Shown here: in pieces, positions 1-10,253 of the stretch
Layout of the letters: each line of letters opens with the position of its first letter
Position numbering within the stretch: position 1 is the first letter of the stretch
NCBI RefSeq assembly: GCF_015220045.1
Contig: NZ_JADBGB010000001.1
Span: 1,269,001-1,333,000 of the forward strand
Source: Marivivens aquimaris
GTDB taxonomy: Bacteria > Pseudomonadota > Alphaproteobacteria > Rhodobacterales > Rhodobacteraceae
Reading direction: 5' to 3'
DNA: 64,000 nucleotides
The notes under the pieces: model-generated
Databases searched by the model: none
What the model saw: the letters and a program-made list of their open reading frames with translations, nothing else
What the model was told of the DNA's origin: nothing
Translations under genes and position numbers: made by a program

Positions 1-62
1 TGGGCGAGCCGCTGAAACTGTCGGCAGGCAAGAAGCGCCACGCGCTCGTCACTCTGGGCTAA
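1..62 (+). CDS. 3' end of an unidentified gene (5' truncated)
   Basis: An open frame enters from the left edge and ends at the TAA at 60-62. Only about 19 codons are visible, ending in LSAGKKRHALVTLG. A strong hairpin follows 20 bases later, which supports this as a real gene end. The fragment is basic and too short for me to assign a family, so no function is proposed. Confidence 0.55.
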   Translation, partial: GEPLKLSAGKKRHALVTLG

Positions 63-81
63 CCCACGTGACAACCAATTG

Positions 82-110
82 AAACGCCGCTCCTTCGGGG
101 GCGGCGTTTT
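82..110 (+). terminator. Rho-independent terminator
   Basis: A nine-pair stem (AAACGCCGC with GCGGCGTTT) encloses a short loop and ends in a T run. It follows the gene fragment ending at 62 and separates it from the transporter gene at 223. Confidence 0.8.
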
Positions 111-222
111 GCGTTCTGCGGGCGGTTTGTGCGCCTATGCAGTCAGCAAAACCATGGCAGACCTTTTGCCGCACGCGCGAACCCGCTAAGGCTGGGCCAG
201 ATATTTTCCAAAAGGTCGATTT

Positions 223-1113
223 ATGGACAACGTTCGCGGTTCCATTCTCATGGTCTTGGCGATGCTTGGCTTCGCTATCGAAGACATGTTTATCAAGCTG
301 CTCTCCGCGCACCTCCCCGCTGGCGAGGTCATGATGATCCTCGGCGTTGGCGGCGTGCTGCTTTACTGGATCGCGCTGCGCCGCCAGAACGTCCCGCTAT
401 TCAGCACCGTGTTTTTCGAGCGCGGTGTGGTGCTGCGAAACATCGCCGAGTTCGTCGGCACCGGCGCTTTCGTAACTGCCTTCACGCTGGGCGAGATTTC
501 GACGACTTCTGCCATCATGCAGGCCCTGCCGCTGGTCGTGACCATGGGCGGTGCGCTGTTCCTTGGCCAGCAGGTCGGCTGGCGCCGCTGGACCGCTATT
601 TTTGTGGGCTTCATTGGTGTGATCATCGTCATTAACCCGCAGCCCTCGGGCGTTGATCCACTGGCGCTTTTGGCGCTGGTCGCTGTACTCGGCCTCGGGT
701 CGCGCGATGTCATCACCCGCCCGCTCCGCGGTCAGATCCATTCCCTGCAACTGGCGGCCTACGGCTTTGTGACGATCATTCCGCTCGGCGCGACGATGAT
801 GGTTCTACAGGGCGAAACGCCCGTTGTGCCAACCGGAATCGACTACCTGTACCTCCTGCTCTGCATCTCGATCGGGGTCGTTGCGTACTATCTTCTGATC
901 CTCGCAAGCCGGATCGGAGAGCTCGCTGTGGTGGCTCCTTTCCGATACACGCGGATTCTGTTTGCGCTAACAGTGGGTGCTGTAGTATTTGCCGAGACGC
1001 TGGAACTCCACATGCTGGTGGGCTGTGCGATTATTGTCATGTCCGGGATCTACACGTTCTATCGCGAGTCCCGGGCGCGCCGCGCTTCCCTATCGTCAAG
1101 TGTACGGGTATAG
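223..1113 (+). CDS. DMT-superfamily EamA transporter
   Basis: This 296-residue protein is almost entirely hydrophobic, with about ten predicted membrane segments in two similar halves, the usual build and length of EamA drug/metabolite exporters in the inner membrane. A glutamate in the first segment (AIEDMF) and the basic C-terminal tail (RESRARRA) fit the family. The ATG at 223 places the first hydrophobic segment immediately after a short polar start. Enolase begins 43 bases downstream in the same direction, so the two may be cotranscribed, though no shared role is obvious. The substrate cannot be read from the sequence. A second, distant EamA gene lies at 39944-40828. Confidence 0.9.
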   Translation: MDNVRGSILMVLAMLGFAIEDMFIKLLSAHLPAGEVMMILGVGGVLLYWIALRRQNVPLFSTVFFERGVVLRNIAEFVGTGAFVTAFTLGEISTTSAIMQALPLVVTMGGALFLGQQVGWRRWTAIFVGFIGVIIVINPQPSGVDPLALLALVAVLGLGSRDVITRPLRGQIHSLQLAAYGFVTIIPLGATMMVLQGETPVVPTGIDYLYLLLCISIGVVAYYLLILASRIGELAVVAPFRYTRILFALTVGAVVFAETLELHMLVGCAIIVMSGIYTFYRESRARRASLSSSVRV

Positions 1114-1138
1114 CACTCGCGAAACTTTATTTTATTGA

Positions 1139-2434
<1,296 letters not shown>

Positions 2435-2456
2435 TTTCGGGTCTCCCCGGAAAACG

Positions 2457-2484
2457 AAAAGCCCCGCGATTGCGGGGCTTTTTT
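2457..2484 (+). terminator. Rho-independent terminator of eno
   Basis: GCCCCGC and GCGGGGC pair around a GATT loop, followed by a T6 run, 23 bases after the eno stop. The A-rich left flank would let it also work leftward, but no leftward gene ends here from the right except the RTX gene stopping at 2498, which it could serve. Confidence 0.9.
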
Positions 2485-2497
2485 GTTTTGCGGCCGT

Positions 2498-3451
2498 TTA
2501 GGCCAGAAGCCAGTCCGATGACCCTGCGCCGAAGTCGTCGACGTCCAGATCGGTCTTCAACACGATGAGCTGCATGTCGGATACGGCATCACCGTCCACA
2601 TCGACATAGACAGTGGCGTGCTTGCCCTGATTGCTCCACCAGACCGAGTTCGCCGCCGCGCCGGTTTCCGAGATCAACAGCGTTTCGAAATCGTCGGTGG
2701 TGCTGTCACCGTCCATCCAGGTGAAGTCGAGCTTGTCCGTGCCGCTGTCGAACTGCTTGATCTTGTCAGCCTTCTTATTGTTGGCGCTGTCGCTGGTTTC
2801 CCAGAACACGAAGACGTCTTCATCCTGATCCCTGCCAGCGACCATCAGGTCCTTGCCGCCGCCGGAATAGAATACGTCAGCGCCCTTCCCGCCGTCCAGC
2901 TTGTCCTTGCCGCCGTCGCCCCAAAGCACGTCGTCGCCATTGCCGGACTTGATCTTGTCGTTGCCCTTGCCGCCGATCAGGAAGTCATCGCCGTTGCCGC
3001 TGGTAATCTTGTCGTTGCCGCCTGCGCCATAGAACAGGTTATCGCCGTACATCAGGCGGACGTTGTCGTTGCCTGCAAACACGCTTTCAAGGATCGCTTC
3101 GTCGTCATCAGTGGAGGGCGAGAGCATCGCGCCGATCAGCTCGGCAATGTCGATATCGAGGCCGTAGATGTAGCCCATGATAGCCGGTTCATCACCCGAG
3201 ATGTCCGCTTCGATCAACGCAGTAATCGTGCCCGACTGCGGGATGTTCGAACTGTCGATGACGAAATTTTCGCCGCCGAACGCGACTGCCCAGTCGTAAT
3301 CGTAGAAGGCCGCGGCGAAAGCATCGCTGACGTTATCGCCGCCCAGATCGAAGTTGTAATCGAGGAATGTCAGGAATTCGTCGGCATCGCCAAACGCTTC
3401 GAGCGAGAAGTCGGCGGGAAATTCAACGCCGGTGTAGACCACTTTGACCAT
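2498..3451 (-). CDS. RTX calcium-binding protein (first of a tandem pair)
   Basis: The 317-residue acidic protein carries glycine/aspartate nonapeptide repeats of the GGxGxDxLx type at about residues 142-205 (for example GGKGNDKIKSGNGDD), which bind calcium and mark type I secretion substrates. Residues 1-135 form a non-repeat domain that I do not recognise. The C-terminal third (DKIKQFDSGTDKLDF) resembles the tail region of RTX proteases but contains no protease motif. There is no N-terminal signal peptide, as expected for type I export. No exporter genes are nearby. The next gene at 3613-4545 is a clear paralogue with the same layout. Confidence 0.88.
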   Translation of the reverse strand: MVKVVYTGVEFPADFSLEAFGDADEFLTFLDYNFDLGGDNVSDAFAAAFYDYDWAVAFGGENFVIDSSNIPQSGTITALIEADISGDEPAIMGYIYGLDIDIAELIGAMLSPSTDDDEAILESVFAGNDNVRLMYGDNLFYGAGGNDKITSGNGDDFLIGGKGNDKIKSGNGDDVLWGDGGKDKLDGGKGADVFYSGGGKDLMVAGRDQDEDVFVFWETSDSANNKKADKIKQFDSGTDKLDFTWMDGDSTTDDFETLLISETGAAANSVWWSNQGKHATVYVDVDGDAVSDMQLIVLKTDLDVDDFGAGSSDWLLA

Positions 3452-3612
3452 CGGGTAGCTCCGTATTTTTCCGTTAGGTCAACTTTGCCAGACGGGCGCC
3501 GGAGATGCGCAGGGTCAAAGGGGCAGCGGAGGCTATCAAACGTATGCCAAAACGGCCTCTTCGTAGGGCGTGCGGCACAACTGAAACGGCGCGCTGCAGT
3601 CTTGTGCACTCT

Positions 3613-4545
3613 TCAGTTGTAGTCGAACAGGAAGTCGCCCTCGACAATGTCCTGCTTGAAAACCTTGATCTTCAGATCGGCCGAGGCGTCCCCGTCGACA
3701 TCCGCATAGACCCACGCGTGCTTGCCTGAATTGTCGACCCAGAGCGCATTGGCTGCCGCCACGTCCGAGAACACCAGCGCATCGAAGTCATTAGTGTCGG
3801 TGTCTCCATCCATGCCGCGAAAATCAAAGACGTCCTCGCCGTTGTCGAATTGTTTGACGCGGTCGAATTTGTTGCCAGTGCTTTCATTGGCGTTGCCATA
3901 GTGGACGGTGTCCCGATCCTGGTCATTGCCGAGCTTAATGGTGTCCTTGCCCTTGCTGCCGAAGAGGTGGTCAGCCCCCTTCCCGCCGTCGAGCTTGTCG
4001 TTGCCAAAGCCGCCGTCGAGCACATCGTCGCCGGCACTGGCAAATATCTTGTCATTGCCAACCCCGCCCATGAGGCTGTCGTCATAGCGGCCCGTCCTGA
4101 TGGTATCGTTGCCCTTGTAGCCGTTCATATACACGCCGTCGAATTTCAGCGTGATCTGATCATCGCTCTCGAACAGCCCCATGAGGATGTCATATTCGTC
4201 GGTGTATTCGGGACTGTTCAAAGCCTGCACCAGAAGCGCGGTATCAATCGTAAAGTCCGAGAAACTGCCGACAGCGTTCAACGTATTTCCGTCCATCGGG
4301 CCCTCGACCAGCGCGGTGATGGTGCCCATTTGCATGACGCCGTTGCTGTCGGTGACGAAGTTGTAGCCGCCAAAGGCGATGCCCCAGTCGCTATCATCAT
4401 AGGTCACGACCACCCAGTCCTGCGCCGAGATACCCCCGATCGTCAGGTCCGACAGCAGATATGGCGTGAACAGATCACCATCGATCACGTCCGAAATGCT
4501 GGCGAACTGGTTGGCGTCGGTGTCCACATAATTGATGACTGTCAT
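3613..4545 (-). CDS. RTX calcium-binding protein (second of a tandem pair)
   Basis: This 310-residue protein has the same three-part layout as its neighbour: an acidic N-terminal domain with shared patterns (the WxVAFGGxNFV-like stretch and GTITALxE), glycine/aspartate RTX repeats at about residues 140-210, and a C-terminal DRVKQFDNGEDVFDF segment followed by a DVDGDA motif. It is probably exported by a type I system encoded elsewhere. The 161-base gap to the downstream paralogue contains no obvious terminator, so the pair may be cotranscribed. Function beyond calcium-dependent folding outside the cell is unknown. Confidence 0.87.
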   Translation of the reverse strand: MTVINYVDTDANQFASISDVIDGDLFTPYLLSDLTIGGISAQDWVVVTYDDSDWGIAFGGYNFVTDSNGVMQMGTITALVEGPMDGNTLNAVGSFSDFTIDTALLVQALNSPEYTDEYDILMGLFESDDQITLKFDGVYMNGYKGNDTIRTGRYDDSLMGGVGNDKIFASAGDDVLDGGFGNDKLDGGKGADHLFGSKGKDTIKLGNDQDRDTVHYGNANESTGNKFDRVKQFDNGEDVFDFRGMDGDTDTNDFDALVFSDVAAANALWVDNSGKHAWVYADVDGDASADLKIKVFKQDIVEGDFLFDYN

Positions 4546-4691
4546 TGCAAGCTCCGGTGTCTTTTGGGCTCCAGTCTGGGCGAACGGGGCTTGGAAATGT
4601 ACCGTGGCACAGGGCTGGCGCGGGTCTCATCGGTATGGTGAACCGCCTCGAAAGACTTGCCGAAGCGGCCCCGCCCCATCAGGATGCGGGC

Positions 4692-5114
4692 ATGACCTCA
4701 GCATCCGACATCATCCGCAAACTCGACCTCAAGCCCCATCCCGAAGGCGGGCACTATCGTCAGACATGGATCGCTGACGGGGACGGACGCCCCGCTGGCA
4801 CCTGCATCTTTTTCCTACTGGCCGCGGGCGAGCGCAGCCATTGGCACAAGGTCGATGCGGCAGAGATCTGGCACTACTACGCTGGCGCGCCGCTGCTGCT
4901 GCGAACCTCTACGACGGACGAAGGCCCCGCGATCACGCGCCGCCTTGGCCCCGACGTCATGGCCGGTGAAGCGCCGCAGCTCATCGTCGCGCCGCATGAA
5001 TGGCAAGCCGCCGAAAGCACCGGCGACTGGACGCTGGTCGGCTGCACCGTCTCGCCCGCGTTCCAATTCGAGGGCTTCGTCCTCGCCCCCGACGGGTTCG
5101 ACATCCCCGAATAG
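4692..5114 (+). CDS. DUF985-family cupin protein
   Basis: The 140-residue protein begins with the hallmark of this cupin family, a helix followed by LKPHPEGGHYRQTW, and continues as a double-stranded beta-helix core with the family's SHWHKVDAAEIWHYY block and a second HEWQAAE block. Family members are small soluble proteins of uncertain function. The ATG at 4692 is chosen because the family start lies about a dozen residues before the HPEGG motif. The in-frame starts further upstream (4545, 4635) add unrelated sequence overlapping the divergent promoter region. The gene ends two bases before the convergent chemotaxis receptor gene. Confidence 0.85.
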   Translation: MTSASDIIRKLDLKPHPEGGHYRQTWIADGDGRPAGTCIFFLLAAGERSHWHKVDAAEIWHYYAGAPLLLRTSTTDEGPAITRRLGPDVMAGEAPQLIVAPHEWQAAESTGDWTLVGCTVSPAFQFEGFVLAPDGFDIPE

Positions 5115-5116
5115 CG

Positions 5117-6952
5117 TTACTGCGCCGCGATGTTCGCCGCCGTCTCGTCGGCAATCTGACCCGCCGCGCTTTCGACGTCGTGGATCGCAGTGAAGAGCTG
5201 GTTCATGTTCCGCATCTCGACGGCGCAAAGGTCGTTCAACTCGCTGATCCGCTGCGCGATCTTTTGTGCATCGTCGGACGACGACCGCAGTGCGTGGGCG
5301 CTATCCTCGACCACCTTCACGCTGTTTTCCACCTGTCCGAGCGCCAGCTGGATCAGCTCGTCAATCTCGCCCGCAGCTTTGGTGGCGCGCGCCGCAAGCT
5401 GCTGGACCTCGCCCGCAACAACCGTAAAGCCCTTGCCCGCGCTCCCTGCCCGCGCCGCTTCGATCCGCGCGTTAATGGCAACGAGGTGCGTTTGAAACGC
5501 GATCTCTTCGATGTCCTTCACAAACCGGCCCATATCAAGCGTCGAGGCCGCAATTTCCTTCATCCGCACGTTTGCCGCATCAACGACATTGCCGCCTTTG
5601 CTGGTCGTATCGCGGATATGCGCGGAGTCCTCGGCTGCGGCATGAAGCGAGTTCTGTACCTTTTTGACGGTCTCGAGGATCGTGTTGGTCTGTTCTGTCA
5701 ACTTCACCATCTGGTCGGAGATGTGGACCGAGCGCGTCTGCGTCCGCTCATAAAGCTCGTTCGTATCGGACAGCTCACGGCTGCGCTGCTCCAGAATGCG
5801 CTGCGTTTTCGCCTTTTGCGCAGCAACCTCGGCCTGCGCTTCCTCCAGCGCGTCGATCATGATGGAAATCTCGTTCTTGCCGCGCGCGGGGTAGCGGAAT
5901 GTTCCGTCGTGCACGCCCTCTTTCGCAGCCCGTGCGGTTATGGCGAAAACCGACAGGAACCCATTGACGATCAATCCGACCAGCACAGCGAACACGGCGA
6001 AGCCGACAAACACCATGCCGAACTGAACATAAATCGTTCGCAGCCGCGCGCTGGACAGTGCCTCCGCACTGCTCGCCAACTCTCCAAGAGCGATATCCTG
6101 AATGCTGATGAGCCGTCCCAGCTGTTCGAGCCCAAGCGACAGCACCTGCACCACGCTGCCCGTATCGACCTCTCCACCATCAACAGTGCCGCGTCGAAAC
6201 GCCTCGCTGAATGCGGTGTCGACCTCAAGGAATTCAGCGACGATATCGGCATAGAGAACATCGTCCTCCAGCGGCGCGATTATGCTCTTGATATAGGTGC
6301 CATAGCGGATCAAGGCGCTCGCGTTCACCTCGGTTCGGTCCACACTGGCGAGGATGTTGATCTCCTGAATAATCAGGTTCTTGTACTCGCGGATGGCCTG
6401 CGAGACCTCGCGCACACGCTCGAATTCAGCGTGGAGGTCACCGCTCGGACCGACAAACAAGCGCGATTGCAGCTTGCGGTATTCATCGAAGAAAGCAGAA
6501 AAGTCCGCTTCGACTTCAAGCGCTTGGAAGTCCTCACGCCGCGCCTGCTCGCGAATGGCGGGGATCGTGCGGGCAAACTCGACTATATTGCCGAACTCGT
6601 CCAGCACACCAAGCTCCTCGTACTCCGGTCCGAATTCCAGCAACTCGGCCTCGGCCACGGCGGTATCCGTGCCGGACTGCTGCGCAGCCAGAATAGCGCC
6701 CGCTTCAGGCAACCGTGTCACCACGTAGGCGAAACCCGCGATGTATTCGATTTCCGCCTTGTTCACGACCTCCCGCGCCGCCTCCAGCACCACAAGCCGC
6801 CGCGCCGCATCCTGCGCGTTCACATAATCGCGGTAATGGTTCGACAGATCATGAAAACTGACCCACGCGATCCACGCAAACAAAGGTCCGATGACCAGCG
6901 CCGCAAGCCGACGGATGGGCAGTTTGGTAACAAGAGCTTGAGACAATTTCAT
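5117..6952 (-). CDS. Methyl-accepting chemotaxis protein
   Basis: A 611-residue membrane receptor. A hydrophobic segment near residues 14-32 and a second near 307-335 flank a sensory region of about 270 residues, rich in glutamate and alanine, of no type I can name. After a HAMP-like linker the cytoplasmic coiled coil contains the conserved signalling tip (around residues 474-520, EIAFQTHLVAINARIEAARAG), which contacts CheA and CheW. It lacks a C-terminal receptor-modification pentapeptide. The start at 6952 (MKLSQALV) puts the first membrane helix near the N-terminus. An upstream in-frame ATG at 7015 would add 21 unlikely residues. No other chemotaxis genes are nearby. Confidence 0.9.
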   Translation of the reverse strand: MKLSQALVTKLPIRRLAALVIGPLFAWIAWVSFHDLSNHYRDYVNAQDAARRLVVLEAAREVVNKAEIEYIAGFAYVVTRLPEAGAILAAQQSGTDTAVAEAELLEFGPEYEELGVLDEFGNIVEFARTIPAIREQARREDFQALEVEADFSAFFDEYRKLQSRLFVGPSGDLHAEFERVREVSQAIREYKNLIIQEINILASVDRTEVNASALIRYGTYIKSIIAPLEDDVLYADIVAEFLEVDTAFSEAFRRGTVDGGEVDTGSVVQVLSLGLEQLGRLISIQDIALGELASSAEALSSARLRTIYVQFGMVFVGFAVFAVLVGLIVNGFLSVFAITARAAKEGVHDGTFRYPARGKNEISIMIDALEEAQAEVAAQKAKTQRILEQRSRELSDTNELYERTQTRSVHISDQMVKLTEQTNTILETVKKVQNSLHAAAEDSAHIRDTTSKGGNVVDAANVRMKEIAASTLDMGRFVKDIEEIAFQTHLVAINARIEAARAGSAGKGFTVVAGEVQQLAARATKAAGEIDELIQLALGQVENSVKVVEDSAHALRSSSDDAQKIAQRISELNDLCAVEMRNMNQLFTAIHDVESAAGQIADETAANIAAQ

Positions 6953-7114
6953 GAGCACGTTCCATGGTTCCGCCCAGGCAGAAACGGCACGGATACCGCC
7001 CTCTTTATCGCGCAAGGGTATAGGACAAGGCGATCAAATTAGACCCGAGGTGTCCGACACGCACCGTAGCGTGTGCGTGTATCGCAAAACGTGTCAGCGA
7101 CTGGTGAGATTTGA

Positions 7115-7248
<134 letters not shown>

Positions 7249-7259
7249 CAATGGCAAAA

Positions 7260-8480
7260 TCAGGCGAAGAGTTCGTGGCAGAGCTCAAGCGCGTCGACGA
7301 GTTTGTCGACCTCTTCGCGGGTGTTGTACATGCCGAAGGATGCGCGGCAGGACGCGTTGATGCCGAGGTGATCCATCAGCGGCATGGCGCAGTGGCTACC
7401 GGCACGGACGGCGACGCCTTTTTTGTCCAGCACGGTCGAGATGTCATGCGGATGGCCCGCGCCGTCGATGGTGAACGAGAAGATCGCGGCCTTGTCGTCC
7501 GGATTACCTTGGAGGTTCAACCAGTTGAGACCACGAAGTTTTTCGTCCGCGTAGGTGCGCAGATCGTGCTCGTGACGGGCAACGTTCTCCATCCCTATGT
7601 TCATCAGGTAATCGAGCGCCACGCCCATGCCGATGGTCTGTACGATCCCGGGGGTGCCGGCCTCGAACTTCATCGGGGCGTCGTTGTAGGACACCTCGTC
7701 ACGGCCGACTTCGCGGATCATATCGCCGCCGCCCATGAAGGGGCGCATCTCGGCCATCCGCTCTTTGGCGATGAACATCGCGCCGGAGCCCGACGGGCCG
7801 TAGAGTTTATGGCCCGTGATCGCGAAGAAATCGCAACCGATGTCCTGCACGTCGACGGGCATGTGGACCGAGCTTTGCGAGCCATCGACGAGGACCGGAA
7901 CGCCCTTTGCGCGAGCACCGGCGCAGATGGTTTTCACATCCACGATCGTGCCCAGCACGTTCGAACAGTGCGTGACCGCGATCAGCTTGGTCTTCGGGCC
8001 GATCGCGTCCAGAACGGCCTGCGGATCGAGGTTGCCATTCGCATCCGGCTCGACCCATTTCAGCACCACGCCCTGACGTTCGCGGAGGAAGTGCCACGGC
8101 ACGATGTTGGCGTGGTGTTCGAGGACCGACAGCAGGATCTCGTCGCCGGCTTCAAAGCGCGGCGCGGCCCACGCGTAGGAAATCAGGTTGATCCCCTCGG
8201 TGGTGCCGGAGGTGAAGACGATCTCGTCCTCGCTCGGCGCGTTGATGAACTTGCGGACGATGTCGCGGGTGCTCTCGTATTTCTCGGTCGCGAGGTTCGA
8301 CAGGAAATGCAGGCCGCGGTGGACGTTGGAATATTCCTCGGCGTAGCCACGGGTGATCGCGTCGATCACTACCTGCGGCTTTTGCGCAGACGCGCCGTTG
8401 TCGAGGTAGACAAGCGGCTTGCCGTTCACCTCTCGCTTGAGGATCGGGAAATCGGCGCGGATTGCATTTACGTCAAACAT
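7260..8480 (-). CDS. sufS: SufS cysteine desulfurase
   Basis: SufS removes sulfur from cysteine as an enzyme-bound persulfide for Fe-S cluster assembly, using pyridoxal phosphate. The 406-residue length matches group II desulfurases. The PLP lysine is in AITGHKLYGPSG, and the persulfide cysteine is C364 in RAGSHCAMP, the SufS-type motif. It is the last protein gene of the SUF operon, starting one base after the stop of the YIP1-like gene. A second desulfurase of the other group sits near the front of the same operon (12923-13966). The usual downstream partners sufT and sufA are absent; a tRNA gene follows. Confidence 0.96.
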   Translation of the reverse strand: MFDVNAIRADFPILKREVNGKPLVYLDNGASAQKPQVVIDAITRGYAEEYSNVHRGLHFLSNLATEKYESTRDIVRKFINAPSEDEIVFTSGTTEGINLISYAWAAPRFEAGDEILLSVLEHHANIVPWHFLRERQGVVLKWVEPDANGNLDPQAVLDAIGPKTKLIAVTHCSNVLGTIVDVKTICAGARAKGVPVLVDGSQSSVHMPVDVQDIGCDFFAITGHKLYGPSGSGAMFIAKERMAEMRPFMGGGDMIREVGRDEVSYNDAPMKFEAGTPGIVQTIGMGVALDYLMNIGMENVARHEHDLRTYADEKLRGLNWLNLQGNPDDKAAIFSFTIDGAGHPHDISTVLDKKGVAVRAGSHCAMPLMDHLGINASCRASFGMYNTREEVDKLVDALELCHELFA

Positions 8481-8481
8481 C

Positions 8482-8964
8482 TCAGGCCCCCTTTTCGGCC
8501 TCCGTCAAAGTCAGCAGCAGGATTACGGCAAATGCCGCGAGCCAGAGGCCACCGATAAAGTGGGTTCCCGGAACGGCGCCGTTCAGACCGAGCAGCAGCC
8601 CGTAGAACAGTCCGGCGGGCGACGTGGCGAGCAATGTCCAGAACATCGCGAGCCGCGCCGTAAAAAACGTGCCCTTACCGCCAAGAACCTTGGCAATGAG
8701 ATGGGCAACAGCCGCAAGGCCGTAGAACAGCAGCGGCCAGATAAAGATCCAGCCGAGCAGGCTATAGGCCACAAGCTGGCTCATTTCTTCGCCGGTGATG
8801 TGGGCCTGACGGGCAAGCGCGGGCCATTGGGAAATGAAGACGATGAAACAGCCGCCCATCAGGAAGGCCAGTGCACGATCTTCGCGTTTTCCCATTGCGA
8901 GCAGTTTGCGCATCACCGCACGCGGCGCGCGCCACGTGCGGATCATGTCACGGCTCACGCTCAT
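8482..8964 (-). CDS. YIP1-family membrane protein in the SUF operon
   Basis: A 160-residue protein with four or five hydrophobic segments and little else. It matches the small YIP1-domain inner-membrane proteins often found inside alphaproteobacterial suf operons. The start at 8964 (MSVSRDMIRTW) overlaps the sufD stop by four bases (ATGA), indicating translational coupling. A further upstream start at 8985 would run deeper into sufD. Its role in Fe-S assembly is not known; the context suggests a membrane-linked accessory. Confidence 0.82.
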   Translation of the reverse strand: MSVSRDMIRTWRAPRAVMRKLLAMGKREDRALAFLMGGCFIVFISQWPALARQAHITGEEMSQLVAYSLLGWIFIWPLLFYGLAAVAHLIAKVLGGKGTFFTARLAMFWTLLATSPAGLFYGLLLGLNGAVPGTHFIGGLWLAAFAVILLLTLTEAEKGA

Positions 8965-10253
8965 GCGCGGCGACGCTCCAGCCAAGCAGCCAGACGCTCG
9001 GTCAGTTCGGCAGCGAGGTCTTCGTTCTCGATCTCGGCGACCGCTTCGGCGAGGAACGACAGCGTCAGCAGGTCGGTCGCTTCCGTTTTGCTCACACCGC
9101 GCGAGCGCAGGTAGTAAAGAGCGGTCTCGTCAATCGCGCCAACGGTCGAGCCGTGCGAACATGCCACGTCGTCGGCGTAGATTTCCAGCTCGGGCTTGGC
9201 GAGGAAGTTGCTGTCATCATCGAGCAGCAGACCCTGCGAGATCTGATAACCGTCGGTCTTCTGGGCGCCTTCCTTCACGAGGATCTTGCCTTGGAACACG
9301 CCGGTCGCACCGTTGCGCAGCACCTTCTTGAACACCTGACGGCTTTCGCAGCGCTCGGCGTCGTGGGTGATGAAGACGGTGTCGTCGTGGTGGAAATCAC
9401 GCCCATCACCGAGGCAGGCACCAGCCACATGCGCAATCGCATCGTCGCCGGTCAGCTCAATAACGGTCTCGTTGCGGGTGAGCACGCCGTTGACGGTCAT
9501 GGTGAACGACTTGAACGCGGATTCAGAGCCGAGGCGGGCGAACAGACCCGTCACAGCACGGCGCTCGTGGTCACGGCCCTGCGCACGGATGTGGTGGAAC
9601 GCGCCGGTGTCGGCCACGTCGACCTCGGTGACCTTGTTGAAACGGGCCGCAGCGGGGCCGTTTTCCAGCAGGGTGACCGAAGCGCCCTCTTCGACCTTCA
9701 CAACGTGGTGGAGGATCGCGTCAGAGGTTTCGTTTTCGTGCAGGTACTGGATGTGGACCGGACGGCTGACGTTGCCGGTCGCGCGGATGACGATGCCATC
9801 GGTCGCGAACGCGGTGTTCAGCACGGCGAACGGACGCTCGACCGGAGTCTGGCCCGCAGTTTCGAGCTTGCCGTAGAGGTCTTTGACCCAGTGGATGTCG
9901 GCGGACATCGCGTCGGCGAGGCGCGCGATTTCCAGACCGTCCTGCGACAGATCAGAGGACTGCGCGGCATCGAACACACCGTCGACAAACACGATCTTCA
10001 GCGCGTCCGCACCCGCAAACAGCGGCGCTTCGTCGCCGTTGTCGAACACGGCAGCGGTGGGCGCCTCGGGAGCGACCAGCGACGCGGGGTTGGTGTAGCG
10101 CCAGTATTCGTCGCGCTTGATCGGCAGCCCCATCGCGGTCAGCCGGTTCAGCGCATCCTGACGCAGTTCGGTCGCCCAAGCAGCACCTTCCGGCAGCGTG
10201 AGAGCGGCCAGACGGGCCTCGGTCGCGTCAGCTTTGAGCTTCGGCAGCGCCAT
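8961..10253 (-). CDS. sufD: SufD, scaffold subunit of the SufBCD complex
   Basis: SufD pairs with SufB to form the beta-helix platform on which Fe-S clusters are built, driven by the SufC ATPase. The 430-residue protein has the typical alpha-helical N-terminus (residues 1-100, including RDEYWRYTNP) and a C-terminal beta-helix with the conserved DVACSHGSTVGAIDE and YYLRSRG segments near residue 360. Its start codon shares one base with the sufC stop (TAATG), and its end overlaps the next gene, so translation is coupled on both sides. Confidence 0.96.
   Translation of the reverse strand: MALPKLKADATEARLAALTLPEGAAWATELRQDALNRLTAMGLPIKRDEYWRYTNPASLVAPEAPTAAVFDNGDEAPLFAGADALKIVFVDGVFDAAQSSDLSQDGLEIARLADAMSADIHWVKDLYGKLETAGQTPVERPFAVLNTAFATDGIVIRATGNVSRPVHIQYLHENETSDAILHHVVKVEEGASVTLLENGPAAARFNKVTEVDVADTGAFHHIRAQGRDHERRAVTGLFARLGSESAFKSFTMTVNGVLTRNETVIELTGDDAIAHVAGACLGDGRDFHHDDTVFITHDAERCESRQVFKKVLRNGATGVFQGKILVKEGAQKTDGYQISQGLLLDDDSNFLAKPELEIYADDVACSHGSTVGAIDETALYYLRSRGVSKTEATDLLTLSFLAEAVAEIENEDLAAELTERLAAWLERRRA

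Noticed and set aside
5000-7042. Long open frame of 680 codons on the plus strand opposite the chemotaxis receptor
   Set aside because: It is antisense to a clear receptor gene, has no recognisable domain and overlaps the DUF985 gene; long antisense frames are expected in GC-rich DNA.
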